Positions 34,701 to 49,886 of a DNA stretch of 64,000 nt are shown one piece after another. Each line of letters starts with the position of its first letter. Within the stretch, counting starts at the first letter, position 1. Origin of the DNA: Tetrahymena elliotti 4EA (taxonomy: Eukaryota > Ciliophora > Oligohymenophorea > Hymenostomatida > Tetrahymenidae); NCBI GenBank assembly GCA_000231825.2, contig JH720321.1:891758-955757 (forward strand). The letters are read 5' to 3'. A program made the translations under genes and the position numbers. The notes below the pieces were generated by a model. That model had not been told where the DNA came from. It saw only the letters and a program-made list of their open reading frames with translations, and did not search any database.

Positions 34701-37700
34701 CTAAAGCAATTCTGGAAATAAAGTACTTATGAAAATGGTTTTACTATTTCTAAGTAAAAACTAGTTATTTTATATAGATATATTTCTGAAATAAGCAAGA
34801 TAACTTACTTCTTAGTTAGCTATTTATAATTAACTAATTTATCCAAATCTTTAAAAAAATTATATGTCATTAAAAGAATTTGACTATATGATGGAGTTGT
34901 TTAAAAAGCAAGTTGTGCAATCAAAAAAATAGTTTTCTGATAAATCATTTGTCGAATTAAATTTATTTTCTATAAGCAAAAAATCTTATAACACCATTGA
35001 TGTTGAGCCTTATATAATTTAAATGATTGAGTTAGTTCTAATTTAGCACTAATTTAATGAAAGCCCTGTAATTTTTATCTTAAAAATATTTTAATTTAAT
35101 TAATAAAATAAAAATTTACATTTTGAACATAGTTCAAAGTTATAAAAGGTCTAATCAGAGTAATTTAATTAAATTAAAAATCTTATATTGAAATTGATTT
35201 AGAATCTTTTAATTAAATTTATCCACATAAGTTTTGAGGGTATTCTTGGTCTTTTTAACTTAAGTTTATCAAAAATGAAGAATGAGCTATTCTCAAAATC
35301 TAAACAGAAGAAACTTAAATTTCACATAAATTTTAAATGTTATCTTATTCTTTATTATGAATCAAATCTGGATTATTAAAATTAATAACATAATTACTTA
35401 TGTCAAGCCCATAAGCATTATGAATTGATAAACTTTCTGAACAATTTACTAATACTATTTTTTACAAATCTTTTGGCTTTATCTGAAGATATGTTAAAAA
35501 TAAAGCTATGCTATTAATTTCATTATTATAAAAGTCATATTATATTAATGATGATTGTGATGAATCATCTAAAAATACATTTACCAAAACATATTCTTGA
35601 ATATTTAACGTTTATTGAATTTCATAACTCAAAAAAAAAAGATTTTTAATGGATCTTATTGATTAATATGGATCATCAATAGTTCCTTTTCCATAATCAT
35701 TTGTTAATTATTACTTTTTTTAGGTTGAAATATCAAAATATTAACTAAACTGACATTTTTATTGACATTGTGAAAAATTCTTAAAACAATCTTTAGCTTC
35801 TATAGCTCCAAAAAAATCTTAAGAAAAGAATATAAGTTTTTATAATTCTTCATTAAAGGAGAAGAGGCCAATAGTTAAATCATCAGAATTAATAGTTAAT
35901 GTAAACGAATATGAATCAGTTAATGGTTTTTTTAAATCAAAGAAGTATATATCATTACCTCCTGATCCATTCATTACCAACATCTTTAATTTTTTATTTA
36001 AATAAGCACATGACATCCATGAATTATTTTCTTTTATTGTATATGTCATTAAGGTATTCAAATCCATATAAATAGTTTTAAAGTTTTAAGCACAATCAAT
36101 TATAGCAATGTCCCATTCTTCGTATAACAAAAATATGAAAGTATCAACACAATCACCTATTTTAAAATACATAAAATTTTTTTGAACTCTTAATTGATTT
36201 TTAAATTTTATTTGTTAAATTTTTTAAATGAAAAGATCTATCTAAAATTTTACATTTTGAGTGTTGGATAATTTAAAAACTAGGGACGGACCATTTATGA
36301 ATTAACCCATTCATTTCTATACAAACTAAATATTTATTTTATGTGTGATATCCACATCTTAATGGGGATTCATTGAGTCCATCTTAATACAATTATCTAT
36401 CATCTAAAATAGATTTTTAAATATACTCAAAATCTAGGGTATATTGATTGCATTCATATCTATGATATTTATATCTTTAGATTACATCATCTAATCCTTC
36501 TTAATTTAATACATATTAAGTATTAAATAAAAAGCAAATATAAATAATTGAGTTTAGTTAAAAAGCATCCACTATTTCTATTCTAATTTGATTAGGATGA
36601 TCAAGCTCAACATACTTACCCTTATAAAATGAATATAAAATATTAATATTTGTTTATAAATTGACAGTAATTTTTTTACCTAATTTGTTTTTGAATTATA
36701 AAAATACATTCCATGTTAACCATAAGGATTATTTATATAATCATAATAACTAATAAACGCATAATAACCTTCCAAGTTTTTTATTTTAGCAGAAAATCTA
36801 TAAAATTTATGTACTCCATTTGGTGGTTTGTATTACTAAATAATTGTAAAATTATTATCCATAAAATAGAGTATTTAGGTGATTTAATCAAAAAGAATAA
36901 CTTAATTAGGATCATCAGTTTGAATACCTTAAAAAAATTGAGGTTAAATTCTACCTAATTAATATTCAAGAAATAGTTAAGAAATTAATAAATACTTGTA
37001 AAAATTTACCACTATATTCTAAAATGTTCTAATTTTAAATATCACTGATTGAAAACAGTTATTAAGTCACATTATTGCTCAAATAAATTTCCCAGTTTTT
37101 TGAAAATATTACAAATAAATCTGTAAATCTCTAATTTAATTTTTTTTAAACTATAAATGAGGATTCCACCTCATTATATAAAAGTGTTAAAATAGAGCTT
37201 GCTTCCTTATCGTTCTAATTTTAATAGCAAGTAACAATTATAAAAAAGCTATTTTGCATATTTTCATCAATAATCATATTAATCACCATATATTCTTTTA
37301 ATTCTTAATTTAAAAAAATTAAAATTGATAATGAATAATAAAAATGTTTACCACTTTAGAACTACTAAATAGTTTAAAATTAATAATTTTAATTAATATC
37401 AATATTTATTATTCTGGTTATCTAACTAAAATCTGAAATAGCAAACATTTAGCTTAGCTGATGAGCTTAAAATATTTTTAAAAACTGTGATAACTTTTCA
37501 TTTTAATTAACTTTTTATATTAAAAAAAAGCTTAGTTTTGTAATCAATAAAAAAAACAAACTTCTACCTAATTCAATTTTCCAATACATTTAGTTATTAT
37601 TTTATTGAATAAAAATAGCACTACTTTACAAAGATAACAGGAATAGTTTATTTTCTTATTATTTAATTGTAATAATTTAGCAATTTAATAAAGATGTTTT

Positions 37701-38386
37701 TATTCCTACATTACCTATTTTTATTTACATATTTAAATAAGAATAATATTGTAATTTAAATTTACTTAACTTAAATTTATTAATTATTGATCCATTTTTA
37801 ATGTCAGCTTATATAATTTATTATGAATTATAAATAAACATTTAATTGCTCTATTAGTCTATAAACAAACCATCTGATGAACCATATTAAAAAGAATTAA
37901 TTTAATTTAATGTGTAGAAATCAAGAAATAGTATTTCCTATTTCGTCTAAGCTATCAAAATATTTTTTTGCTCATAATAAAATATTTGCCCAATTGATTA
38001 CGAATACACTATTAGATAAGTAGAATTAATTGTAAATGTATAAATTGAATAATAAAATATGATACTCAATTTGCTGACGAGTGATCTTTTTAGAGTTAAG
38101 TCTATGACAATAATTTAAATATCAGAGGAAGTTATATCTTTCACTAAAAATACTCCTAAATTTGTTGATGGTATAGATATAATATTCAATATTATGTTGT
38201 TTGCAAAACCATCTATATTATTTTATGGAAATAAATTATTTAAAATTTAAATTTTAATATTCATACTATAATATCTATAGAACTCTGGGCATTAAGGAAT
38301 GAACTCTTCATCTTAGCATTTGTAAAACTTTAAAAAAGTGACTACAATAAGAATAATCCAAATTAAATTTGTAGCTTTCATTTCTG
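28739..38386 (-). CDS. Giant Cys-rich polytopic membrane protein 1
   Basis: A single large minus-strand locus, intron structure not resolved. ATG 38386-38384 starts a clear signal peptide (basic start, ~16 hydrophobic residues, then Cys), so it enters the secretory path. The ectodomain (about 32000-38300) begins with beta-rich segments resembling propeller blades (about 35800-37500). It continues as many short units such as an Asn-Asn-x-Phe turn plus beta strand, resembling a right-handed beta-helix. A Cys module at about 31680-31930 reads CNACPQGAKCHGG, GYWR, then GHIGSLCLECD. Several hydrophobic helices follow (about 30300-31560), with GYLLREY, YYWEF and RMFERMA between them. The cytoplasmic tail (28739-29900) is Gln/Asn/Ser-rich and ends at TGA 28741-28739. 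It is paralogous to the next gene. Surface receptor or adhesion function is a guess. Confidence 0.75.
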
Positions 38387-38778
38387 TTTATTTATTCATA
38401 AAGTTATTCAGCTTTTGATATGCTTCTTATTCTTTCCTTAATTTATTACAAAATTCACTTTTTATATTTTATCATTAAGAATTTTAAAAAGATTAATTGA
38501 TATTCAAATGTTGAATTAATAATTAATAAAAAATTTCATTAACATATTTAAAATAAACCTTTAGCAAATGAATGATTTACTTTGAGTATTTATTTTTAAT
38601 AATATAATTTTTTATTATTTCAAAACCACTTTATGATACTCTCATATTTTATATATTTTATGTTACAAATTAGTAGAAAATATTTATTGAGTAAAATTTT
38701 TAATTTAAAATTCTTTGATTTTACATGAAATACATAAAGTTTATTAAAACATAAATTTTTTTAACCTTTTAGAGATTA
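38387..38778. other. Spacer between tandem giant membrane-protein genes
   Basis: 392 bp of AT-rich DNA between the start of protein 1 and the stop of protein 2. No feature is seen beyond presumed promoter and 3' UTR. Confidence 0.5.
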
Positions 38779-41700
38779 TCATTTAGATTACTTAATCGTA
38801 TTTTAATAATCTTTTAAACCTTAGACAGTTTTGATTAAGTTATCTTAAAAGTTATATCGTTATTCAATTTAATGGTTTTAAATATTAGAGCTCTAAACTG
38901 ATGTGTTTTTTGATTAGAATTCCTCAATACATTTCTCATCTGATATACTAAATACTGAAGATTTAGAAATATTATCATTTATTTCACTAATTTTTCTATT
39001 TTTTTACATATCTTCAGAATTTTTAGATGCTTAAAAGATAAAATTTTTGTCATCAAATTAATTTTCAATAATAAAATCTGTGTTCTTTGATTTATTATTT
39101 AAATTCATTTTTAAATTTAAATTTTCAGAATCTTAAATAAATTGAATATTTGGAGAATACTACAAAGTATTCTAGCATGAATTTAACTTATTGTCGCTTT
39201 CATAAATTTAATTATCCTTTTATTTAGATAGATTTAATTTATGAAAAAATAAAGTTTATTATTATTTACTTATTGTTGCTTCTAAAACTTAGCAAAAATA
39301 TTTGATTGTTTTTAGTTTTCAATATTTTCAAAAGTCTTTTCAAAACATTCATCTATTAAAAAAAATATTTTATTTAAAATTAACATACCATTAAATAAAT
39401 GATACTTTTAAAGAAATTTCGCTATAATGAGCTTGTAAAATCTATTGATGGTCTAACTTTAGAATTTGTTTTGGAATTATTATTAAAAATTGATTTTTTC
39501 AGATTAAATGATTTCTTTTTATTCCTTATCTAAAACTCAGCTTTAAAATTCAAAATAGGATTCAAGTTAGTTATTATTATAATTTATTTTACCTTCAATC
39601 ATAATATATTTGTTCATTCTTTATTCTTTGTCATATACTATTTTAAAAAAAGTTTAATGAATAAAATATTAATTTTTGTAAAGATTTTACATCTGCGCAA
39701 TTTTAAAATAGATGCATTCATTTTGGATTTAACTGATTATCTTATTTCTTCCAAACGTTATTATCTCTCAATAAATTAAAATTTGATTTTAAAAAACTTT
39801 TTAAAACAGCTACTTGTTAGGAGATTATAAAATACCAGCTTTGTTCTTTTCATGAAATTAGCAATGAATTTATTAAATATAAAAAAAATAAAAGCCAAAT
39901 TAATTATAGCTATAGCTAGTAATGAGATAATGATGAAGTATTGATATGCTTGATTATATAAAAATAGGGAAAATAAAACTGTAAGAAAGCATGTCATGCA
40001 AAGATAGTGATCTATTTTTTAGTTAACTGGATTTATGTATGGCATTTTTTCTTCAATTAGTTTCCAGTAAATTGCTATCACAATCAAAATTAAGCAAGCT
40101 TTAGTTGTAAAATCTTAAGAATAAAAGTTGAGAACAAATATCAGAGCCATACGTTCAATCATACGTATAAAATCCCAGTAATATCTACTTTTTCTATATT
40201 CACGAAGCAAGTACCCAAATTTCATAATAATTTATGGATCAGTAACTTTATCTCTGTTAAAATAAAGCTTAAGAAATGATAAAGTAGGTATTCCAACTAT
40301 AAAAATGAGAAAAATTGGTAAAACTAAAACTAAGCTGTAATAGTAATATGAATTTGTATAGCATACCTATGTTATATTAGCAAGAATATATGGTTTTCCA
40401 TTGATAACTCTACAACTAAGCAATTAAATAATGAAAGAAAATATATCAGGCTGAGTGTAAAATAAAATAAATAGGCCAGATGAATAAAAGATGTGCTCAC
40501 CAAATTTTTTCTTTTGCAAATAGTACCAAATTCTTATCTAAATTAAAAAGACTATAAAATAAACCAAGGGTAGCACTGAAACAAAAAGAAATCTGAAGTA
40601 AATAAAAGGTAATTAAAGATTCATTTAACTTAATGAACATTCTAAATTAGCAAGAGAGCTTCTTAGAGGAGAAGTTATTTACATTGGAGTTTCTATTATA
40701 CCCTTAGGAATTTACAAGTTGAATCCTGATAATGAGCTAAATATTAAGAAGTAATGGGCCATAAATTTTACTATAATAGCAGCTTGTGTAGAAATTCTAT
40801 CCTACCTAAAGTTTGACTAATTTTTTTATTCTTAATGATTTTAAGAATTCGATGATTATTAATCTGTTTTTTTGCTATCTTTCAACAAATTTGGTTAAAT
40901 CTGATTTTAAAGCTTTATAGAAAAGATAATCAATTTATAAATGATTAAAAAAATAAATGAATTACTTTATTTTCTCTAATTGAAATTTCATTTTTAATAG
41001 CAAAAACTAAAGACATCTATAAGAAAATATAGCTAAGTATTATCAAATACAAATTTGCTTTGATTTAATTACAATTTGTACAAGAATAAGAACCTGTATT
41101 ACTATAACGATTATCCCAAACTTCGCCAAAAATCTTAATTTTTATTCTTAATAATTATACTATATAAAAAAATTTAACAAATTACATCACATTGCTCACA
41201 AAGAGGTCCTATATGTCCTTCGTAGCATAAAGAATCCTTATGCCCCTACCCACCTTTACAATTACTTCTCTGATTAAAACATTCTAATATTATATCTGTA
41301 TATTAATCATCCCTCCAATATCCTTCCTAAATAATCATTTAAGCCCCACCTAAACATTATGCTCCAGTTGGACATTAATTACATTATTTGAAATCAAAAG
41401 AATAAGTTTAGATGCCACAAATTTCACATTCAGTAAGATTAGATTAAACTTTAATATTAAAAAATTAATAATTTAAAAATTAGAATTAAAAAAATACTTT
41501 GATTCAGGCTAATAGTTGATATTTTCTTTATTTCACCAACTTCACATTCTCTAAACTATACTTCTAATGTATGCTTGTATTACCCTTCTACAATATACCT
41601 CTCTTCTATCTAAGATACTTATTCAAATAAAATATAGAGAATTACTTTACTGCCAGGGATTCCGACAAATCTATTTTCTGGAATCGACATAACAAAAGAA

Positions 41701-44700
41701 TTAATGTCATACTATCCATTTTAGACTCCAAATAGTTAATAAGATCCAATTTACGGTGTTAATTAATCTATGTACATATAAGTCTTTTTCAGTTATATGT
41801 TTTATTTATCAGAAAGCTTAATAACTTCATCATACTAATCAAAAAATTAAAACTGTAATTTGGGTAAAAAATCTCCACTTTTAAAAGATTCAATTATTGT
41901 GTATGTTTCATTCATTGAAACCATATTTTCTGTCTTATTTGTCAATTATGATTTTCTGGGAAAAGAGTAGTCTCTATTGCCATAAAATAAAGCTGAAGTA
42001 TTTACAAAATTAATTTAGTTTAGATCAGGTATTATATTTTAATAGAATATTGCTCCTCCGACTTCAGATTAGGTTTAAATAAAAGTTGAATTCTCCAAAA
42101 AAACCAAATTTTTCTTAGAAGAAGAAAAACTTTATTCTAAATATCCAGATCCTCCATAATTACTTGATGATGAAAGATTAAAAATACTATCTTGGATTAT
42201 AAATTTAAATTCTATATCATTAACATTATGCATATAAAAGTCTCCTCCCATAAAACTAGCTTTATTTTAAGTAAACTAGCAAAATTGTATTTTTAAATTA
42301 TTTTATGGTATTTAAAGTGAGATAGCCCCTCCATAAGCAGCCTTTTTAATAATTAATGACAATAATAATTTATTTATTTTATCTCATAAGAAAAAATTGG
42401 TTTAGTAATTTAACAATTGTTATTTTATTTAAAAGTTGAAATTAAAAACTAAATAAAATAAGAATATGGTTACTTCATTTCTATTGAACTAGCATTTTGT
42501 AATCTCTCCTTTAGAGCTTTTGAATTAAAAAGATCCTCCATAACAATTTAAACATTAAATATCACTCATTATACAGTTTGAAATAGAAAATTAAGAATTT
42601 TCAAAGTAAATATTTCCTTACATAATAGATTAATCTATCTATATATATTATATCAAGATTTGTTTCCTATAAATTTAATTAATATTTATTAAATCACCTT
42701 GAAATTTAGTTTTAGAAAATGCCATAATTTTTTGTTAAGGAATTAATTAACATTAATTAATATTTAATCCATTAACTGATATATCAGAGTTAAAATCATC
42801 AATAAATAGCTATATTTAGACATCTTAACTTATTTAGATTGAATAGATTTTTGATAGTACTTGCTAAATCTATAAAATATTATAGTTAGTGATATTAATT
42901 ATGTTATTTCTAGAATCTATTGGAGAACAAAAAAGTTAGTTTTAGAATACATCTGAGAAAAATTTATTCATAAAGAAAAGACTTTAACTTGAAGATAAGC
43001 TTATTTAATCAAGACTGATTTAACCAGAATACTATGAAAAAAAAGAACAATCTGCACTTCCATAAACATTAGTTAGAGTTATGTTCTGAAAATAAACAAT
43101 ATCTCTTTCTTCCTTCTACTTATTTTACCTATTTAAATTAAAAGAAATTTGTTACTTTTTTTGTAAAGGGGGTTTTGGAAAAGCTTAAAAAAATAATTAT
43201 TTTTTTGTTAAATGGTAAATTAATATGAACATTAAGAATTAGTAAAATTTTGAAAAATAATTACCCTAGCTTTATCAGCTAAGCGTTTTCTCCTCTTAGG
43301 AAGATATTTAAAAATTCAGAATTTGTAATAGTAAAATTAATTTAGTTAGAACTCGAAAATACTTCCATAGCTGAGCCTTAGATTGAATATGAATCAAAAA
43401 ATTAGCACTCATCTATGTTTATAATTAAGTTTTGACTAAAAGTTGAAAGAAATATCAAAGGGTTTGATTTAGAATAAGATTTTCCTAATTTTGATTTTGT
43501 AATTGTTATAAATTGTGATTTAGCACTTATAAAAGCTCCATTGGTATTGATACTATTTTCATAAGTTTGATTAAATGATTCCTGGAATTTTTCTGGATAA
43601 GAACTATTTTAGAATGAGCAGTTATATATATTCATTGAATTTGAAATTATCTCCATAATATTGTAGGGTCCATTAGAAAAATTATCTATAAATTCTGAAT
43701 TAGTGATATTAACTAAACCTTAAATATTTTATATCCAAAAAGAATTAGAAGATGGAAAATGATTATTAGGAGTTGAGTTGAGAAATCCATTAGTTACCTA
43801 AACATAATTAAATATTATTTCTGATTCTGGATATGAAAATATCTAAACAGGATTAGCAGGATAATAAGGTTGTGTTGAATGCATATAATTTCCTTAGAAA
43901 ATTGTATTTGAGATTTTAATTGAATTTTTTTCATTTTATGTATTTTGAATATTTATTATTGATTGGTCTTTTGAATAAAGATTCTAAAAAATAGAGTTCT
44001 TAATGTGAAATTCTTATATTTAGTATAAATATATTATAGGAGGAGGTCTTACAGTTTAAAAGCTAGGGCTTTAACTACTTAATACTTATATATTATCTCC
44101 CTCAAAAGATATTCCTTAAAAGGAATTTAAAATTCCAACATTTATTGTATCATTCAAAGCTAAATTATCAAAATAAAAAGATGCAAGATTATAAGAACTA
44201 AATAACACATTTTGTGATATATTACTTAATTAATATTCTAAATTATTTTAATCAGATAATTTAATAGGTAGAATTGTATTGTTGTAAAAAATTGTTTCTT
44301 TACAAATCAAGGCAAAATTAGGTTTTTAAAGTGTAGGAAACTTTAGTTAACTAAAGATTGTTTACTGTGCTGATAAGATGTAGTTTTAGACAAATTAAAT
44401 TTTCTAAAAAACAAATGTACTATTAAAATATATTTAATCTACTTGTGATGGTTATGATATTAGTGAATCAAAAAAATACATATTTTCTAAATTATTAAAT
44501 TCAATAAATAGATTAGTAGCCTATATAGTTGTAAACTAGAATAGCTATCCAGATTAGTCTTCATCATAATATTTACAAGTATTGTTTTAAAACAGTAGAT
44601 TGTCAATCATCAGATTTGATGCACCCTAAACTAAACTTAAAATACTACTACTGATATTACACTTGGTAAATTTTATGTATGATAATTATATCTATTATTT

Positions 44701-47700
44701 TAAATTAAATGAATTATTCCTTAATAAAATTTAATTAATTTTGCTCAAAGTTTAAATTAAAGAAAAATTATTTTTAATAAGTTATAAATTCTCATTTATT
44801 ATCAATTTTTTAAAAATGTTTATTTTTTAAAATTTAAGAAATTTATAGAAAGAATTTCAATAGTTATAAATTTTTAAAATTTGGTTTTCCTTTTTGCTAA
44901 AAGAAGGTGATTATTCTTAATTCAAAAATATTTGTTAAAAAATAAAAATATCTTACTTTAGGAGAATTTTTAGAAACAATTAATGGCTTTTAAATTTAAA
45001 GTCCTTAAAAGGTAGAATTTTGAAGAATCAAATTTGCATTTATCAAAGTAACTTATCCACATTAAGGAGTAGAATTTTCATCTACACCAATAAATTAGAA
45101 TTAATAATTAGTTAAAATTAAAGTTAAGACATTTTATATACTCAATCCGCACTCAAAATTATTTTAATCAGCTATCACGGATTTAAAATCATACTAAAAA
45201 ATAGTATCTGTGAATACGATGCTATTAAAATTTGTAAAAGTTGATAACTGATTATTTTAGTAACTTAAAATCACTTTGCTATTTGATTCTAGTGGCTAGA
45301 AGTAAATTTCTTCATAAATTGAATTATCATTTAAAAACTAAGAATTTCTTATTTAGAATTAGGCATTTTAAGAATTAACTTTGATATAGGATTAAATTAA
45401 GCTTAAACTGTTAATTGAGTTCATTAAAAAACTAACTTTAACTTGATACTCTATAATTTATTTAGAGCTAGTAAATGGTGAACTATTTTTTCCATATCCA
45501 TAAAATCCTTAATCAATTGTTAAAGGTATTTTTGATGAATTTGAATAATCTACTAAATCAAATATAAAATCATTTTTACATACTTCACAAAGATTGTTAT
45601 TTTTTGAGCCAATTTAATTCTTTTTCAAGCAAGTGCTTAAATCTATTTTCATGTGGATTTCTTAACTCAATAATAGCAATTTTTGAGAATTTACATCATA
45701 GAATACTTTATAAATAAATGATGAATATGAAAGACTAAATTAAAATAGAAGATTTTCTCCTGGTTTTCCTTTGATATCAAATACCCTAATTTATCTATCA
45801 TCTGCTCCTGAAAAAAATACTAAACCATTTTATTGGTCAGAAGTGCTAGAATACATCCATGTATTATGCTTTTCAAAGACTTATTGGTCAAAATTTTATG
45901 AAATATAGATTGCTCGAATAGTTTAGGTATTATAACAGTCTATAATTAACTGATCATAATCTTCAAACAGTTGCATTGTTGTTGAGTCTTAGCAATCCAC
46001 TTTTTTAAAAAAATACCTTAAAATAATATTATTCAAATTAAATTTACAAAAAACTTTATATTTATATTTGAATGTAATTAAATCCCAAGCATACATGTTT
46101 CCATCTTTATAGAGAGTCCAATACTCATTTTTCTAATAATTTTATATTGAGTTTACAGGATCAGAATCATATCCATCAGGATAAATGTCTGATAGATCTA
46201 AGTTGTATATTTATGAGGATTTATCTATCAAGGAATAAGTTAAGCACTAAAAACCATAGTTTTTATATTTATTTTATAGATCTTAAGCCTACTACTCAGA
46301 TATAAGAAAATATGTTTGCTTGTACAATATTTTGACACAAGTATAAATTTTATTATTACTGTAGAAAGCAGAATCTATGTATATTGAATAATAAGAATCA
46401 AAATTTGTTGTGACAAACTATTTCTATTTATTTAAAATACCATTCATTTACACTATTTAAAATTACTAAATAATTAAAATTTTACTTCTTCTGTCTTGTA
46501 ATTGTAAAAATAAAATCCATTTTCTCTGGTATCAATAATATTCTAGTCACTATAAGAGTTTGCTACTATCCAATCTGGCAAATTGTTTATTTTAGAAATT
46601 CCTTAACTTAAACTGATCCCTTTTTCAAAATTAATTTATTTTGAAATTTTAAAGGAATAATCAAGAAAGATGAGATCTTCATGATTAGATGAGACTGAAA
46701 CTACTTGACTAATGTCATCAAGATTATCAATATATGAGTAAGTTACCCACCATTAATCTTTATAATTTATTATATTTTTAAGAATAGAAAAGGTAAGATG
46801 ATAAATTAATTAATACTTGTTATGTGTAAGTAACTCTAGGAATCAAATATGTCATTAATTGTGAATAAATCATTTTTTGTGTAGAGGATTACTTTTTTTG
46901 TATTTTTTATTAGCAGTATTTATTCAAAGTTAATTGTGTGTTTTATTATTAAAATCAAGCTACATTAGTTAACATCTTCATTAATAGTTACTTAATACAC
47001 ATAGATATTGCTTTGTTAGAAATTACTTGGATCTACTTCTGTCAAATAAATATAATCAAGGTTATCCCAATTAAAATGTCCAATTTACTTTAAATTTTTT
47101 GTTCCAACTTATTTTGAAAATTATATTAATACACTATTTTTGATCATTGAAAATAAATTTACCTTTTATTTCACTTACTTACCTAGTAATATCCATTCTA
47201 TTTACTGAACCAAGATACCAGCATCTCAAAGTATTCTATTAACCACCTGCTTAAAATCCATAGTTAGAATTAGGAATCGCAACAAACCCAGCAATTCCAG
47301 GAGTAAGAGGAGTTTGATCTGCAGCCACTAATAAAAATAAGTTATTAAAATATTTTTTAAATTGCTTAACAAGAAAATTAATTACTGATATTTAAAGTGT
47401 AGAGATAAACAATTTAATCAAAATCCCAAATTTCTACTTAAGAAGTTTAAAGTAGAAAATATAAATTCGCTCCATCTTTAATTTTGCTCATAAATGACAT
47501 TGTGTTATTTGAATTTGATAAATCCATCCAATTCACTTTTTCAATAAGAAATTTAATTAAAAAATATATTTATAATATTTTCTTTACCTGTATAGTATTA
47601 ATTTATTGGGTTTCCATTTAATAGATTTACTTATTGAGATTAATATTAATTCATAGTCAATAAGACTGAAAAGGAACCAGGGATGAGAAAGAAGTTAATA

Positions 47701-48180
47701 TAACCACTATATTGATAAGATTTCACTATTTAAAATTAATATAAATTCATTATTAGAATATAAGAATTAGAGAGTGCTATCCATTAATCTAAGTCAGTAC
47801 TATATTCAATTTATAAAAACGTAGTTTGAACTATTTTTAAAAATGGACATTTATGAGATATTTATTTAGATAAAATAAATATACTTACGTGTATAGTGAT
47901 AGGCATAAGATTAGCTTACAAAATTGTAATATATAAATGTTGTAGATCCAGATTTATTATTCTAAGCAACAATCAGAAAAAAATTTGTATTTGGGATTGT
48001 AATGATTTACTAAATCAGCTCATTTTACCTTATGTCTAATAATGTCATTTTAAACAATTGAAAATTGAATAGGTATAAGATAAAATTACACATTTTGTTA
48101 TCTTATTCTGGGCAACTAGGAGCAATCTGCTAACATTGAATGGCTACTAACAGATTAAAAAAAAACAAAATAAATAACAT
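38779..48180 (-). CDS. Giant Cys-rich polytopic membrane protein 2
   Basis: Paralog of protein 1 in the same orientation and layout. ATG 48180-48178 opens a signal peptide with a Phe/Leu core ending before Gln-Cys, and the mature start has SCPE like its neighbour's QCPE. The ectodomain again shows beta-rich propeller-like then beta-helix-like repeats (about 41600-47900). The Cys module at about 41190-41440 reads CNQCPTGAQCLGG, GYWRDD, then GHIGPLCEQCD. The polytopic region (about 39780-40900) contains FGYLLREYRKSRYYWDF, RMIERMALI and at least four strongly hydrophobic helices. The charged Ser/Asn-rich tail ends at TGA 38781-38779. Many introns must be removed and exact exon limits are not settled. 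The GxxGxLCxxCD type of module is known from large ciliate membrane-protein families of unknown function. Confidence 0.75.
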
Positions 48181-49886
48181 AATTTTTTTATTGTTTTGGT
48201 TCTACTTATTTAAAGATAATGATGAATTAAATAATGTTTAATATATTAACTTTAAAGAAATAACTCCTCTTAAACTAAAAGAAAACAAAAGGTAGATAAA
48301 TATGTTAAATAATATATTAGTTTTTTCAAAAGATTGTCTTGTAATCTTATGTAAATTTGTTTTTGATTTTTCATTGTTTTTTATTTTGTTTAAAATATAA
48401 AGAATTACTTTCAATTTTTTCTTAAACTTATTCAATTCTTTCAAAACCCAAACTAATTTCTAAACTAATCCATGGAAGTCTTAGTAAATTATATAATCTT
48501 AGTGAATAAATAGGTATATTTCTTCCCTTGAAATTTTTTATTAATTTTAAGTCAATCTATTGAAGAAAAATTAAAAATATTTCTCTCAAGGTTCTAAGAA
48601 AGTATGCTTTTAAATTGTTAAAGAAAAATAAGAAGTTTTTAGAGCTATTAGAAAGCATAATTCAAATAAATGGGTTACTCGTTTTTCTAATACTTTTGTT
48701 AAGAAACTATCAAAAAATAAATTATTTTCAGCACTTTTTAATTAAAAATTTTAAAGAATTTTTGTATATTTTTTCATTACTCCAAGTTATAAATACTTTA
48801 ATATCTTTTCTTAAATTCTAAATTTGAAATTAAATTGTTGCCAGTGTTAATTTTTTTTTTTTTCGACTTATATTTCAAGATTAATAGTAATTATGAAGTT
48901 TGAATTCTAAGTATCTAGGTCTAACTTTAAGAACTGAATACAAATAATATTATCTTATAGACGACAATTAGGAGTTGTTTGTTAATGATTTAGTGAATGT
49001 TTTTATACTATAAACTATCAATATAAATAGTTATTTATTTTTATTCTACATACTCAAGTAAATTATTCACCCTTATTTTAATTGCTATTTAAGCAATATA
49101 TTATGATTCAATGACTATTTTAATATATTTATTTATTCACTAATCAAATAAAATGTATAAATACACATATATTTTGATTTAAACTAACATTTAAATCCTA
49201 AAAATTATAATTTATAAAACCTTTCAAGCACATAAAAATTGTAGTTTTTTAAAAATATCTTAAGAGTGACAAAAATTTTATTTAAAGTCTTAATTTTCAT
49301 AATTAATTCATTGAATTTATTGAATTTGAAAACTTCTCTGTTTTTGTTAGGATATTTAATCATAAAAAACTATATTATAGAGGTTTTAGGTGTCTTTTAT
49401 TTATCAAGCAAAATAATTTTTTGGTTCAAATTTTAATTATTATAATATTCTAAAATAATTATATGAATTATTGTTGATTTTTGTCATAAGATTTTTAATT
49501 CCCTTAAACAAATTATTTAATATTTTTATATTTTAAATAAGATTTAATGTTATTTTAATCATTTAAAATGCATGCTATAGTTTGTAAATATGTAAACAAA
49601 AACTAGTAAAATTGTTTAATGATATAAAGTTAATTAATTGGTAAAATAATACAAAAGTTGAAAATACTTAAGTAAAAACTTCAGTAAAGTTTTGAAAAAA
49701 TGATAATTAAAATAGATAAATACCTACAAATTAAATAGCATAATTGAAATGATTTAAATTCATAAAAGACCACTCTTGTTTCTTTATTATTTTTAATTCA
49801 ACACAATTAAATAAATCAGTATATTATTAATATTGATAATTTAATATCTTAAAAAATTTATAGTATTTTTTTACTAGCATCTAAAC
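48181..49886. other. Intergenic between divergent genes
   Basis: 1.7 kb of AT-rich DNA between giant protein 2 (-) and the Ser/Gln-rich gene (+). A hydrophobic open frame near 48615-48821 has no ATG and no coding composition. I see nothing else. Confidence 0.5.

Noticed and set aside
48615..48821. Hydrophobic plus-strand open frame in the intergenic region
   Set aside because: No ATG start in frame, no family resemblance, and such frames are expected by chance when only TGA stops translation in AT-rich DNA.
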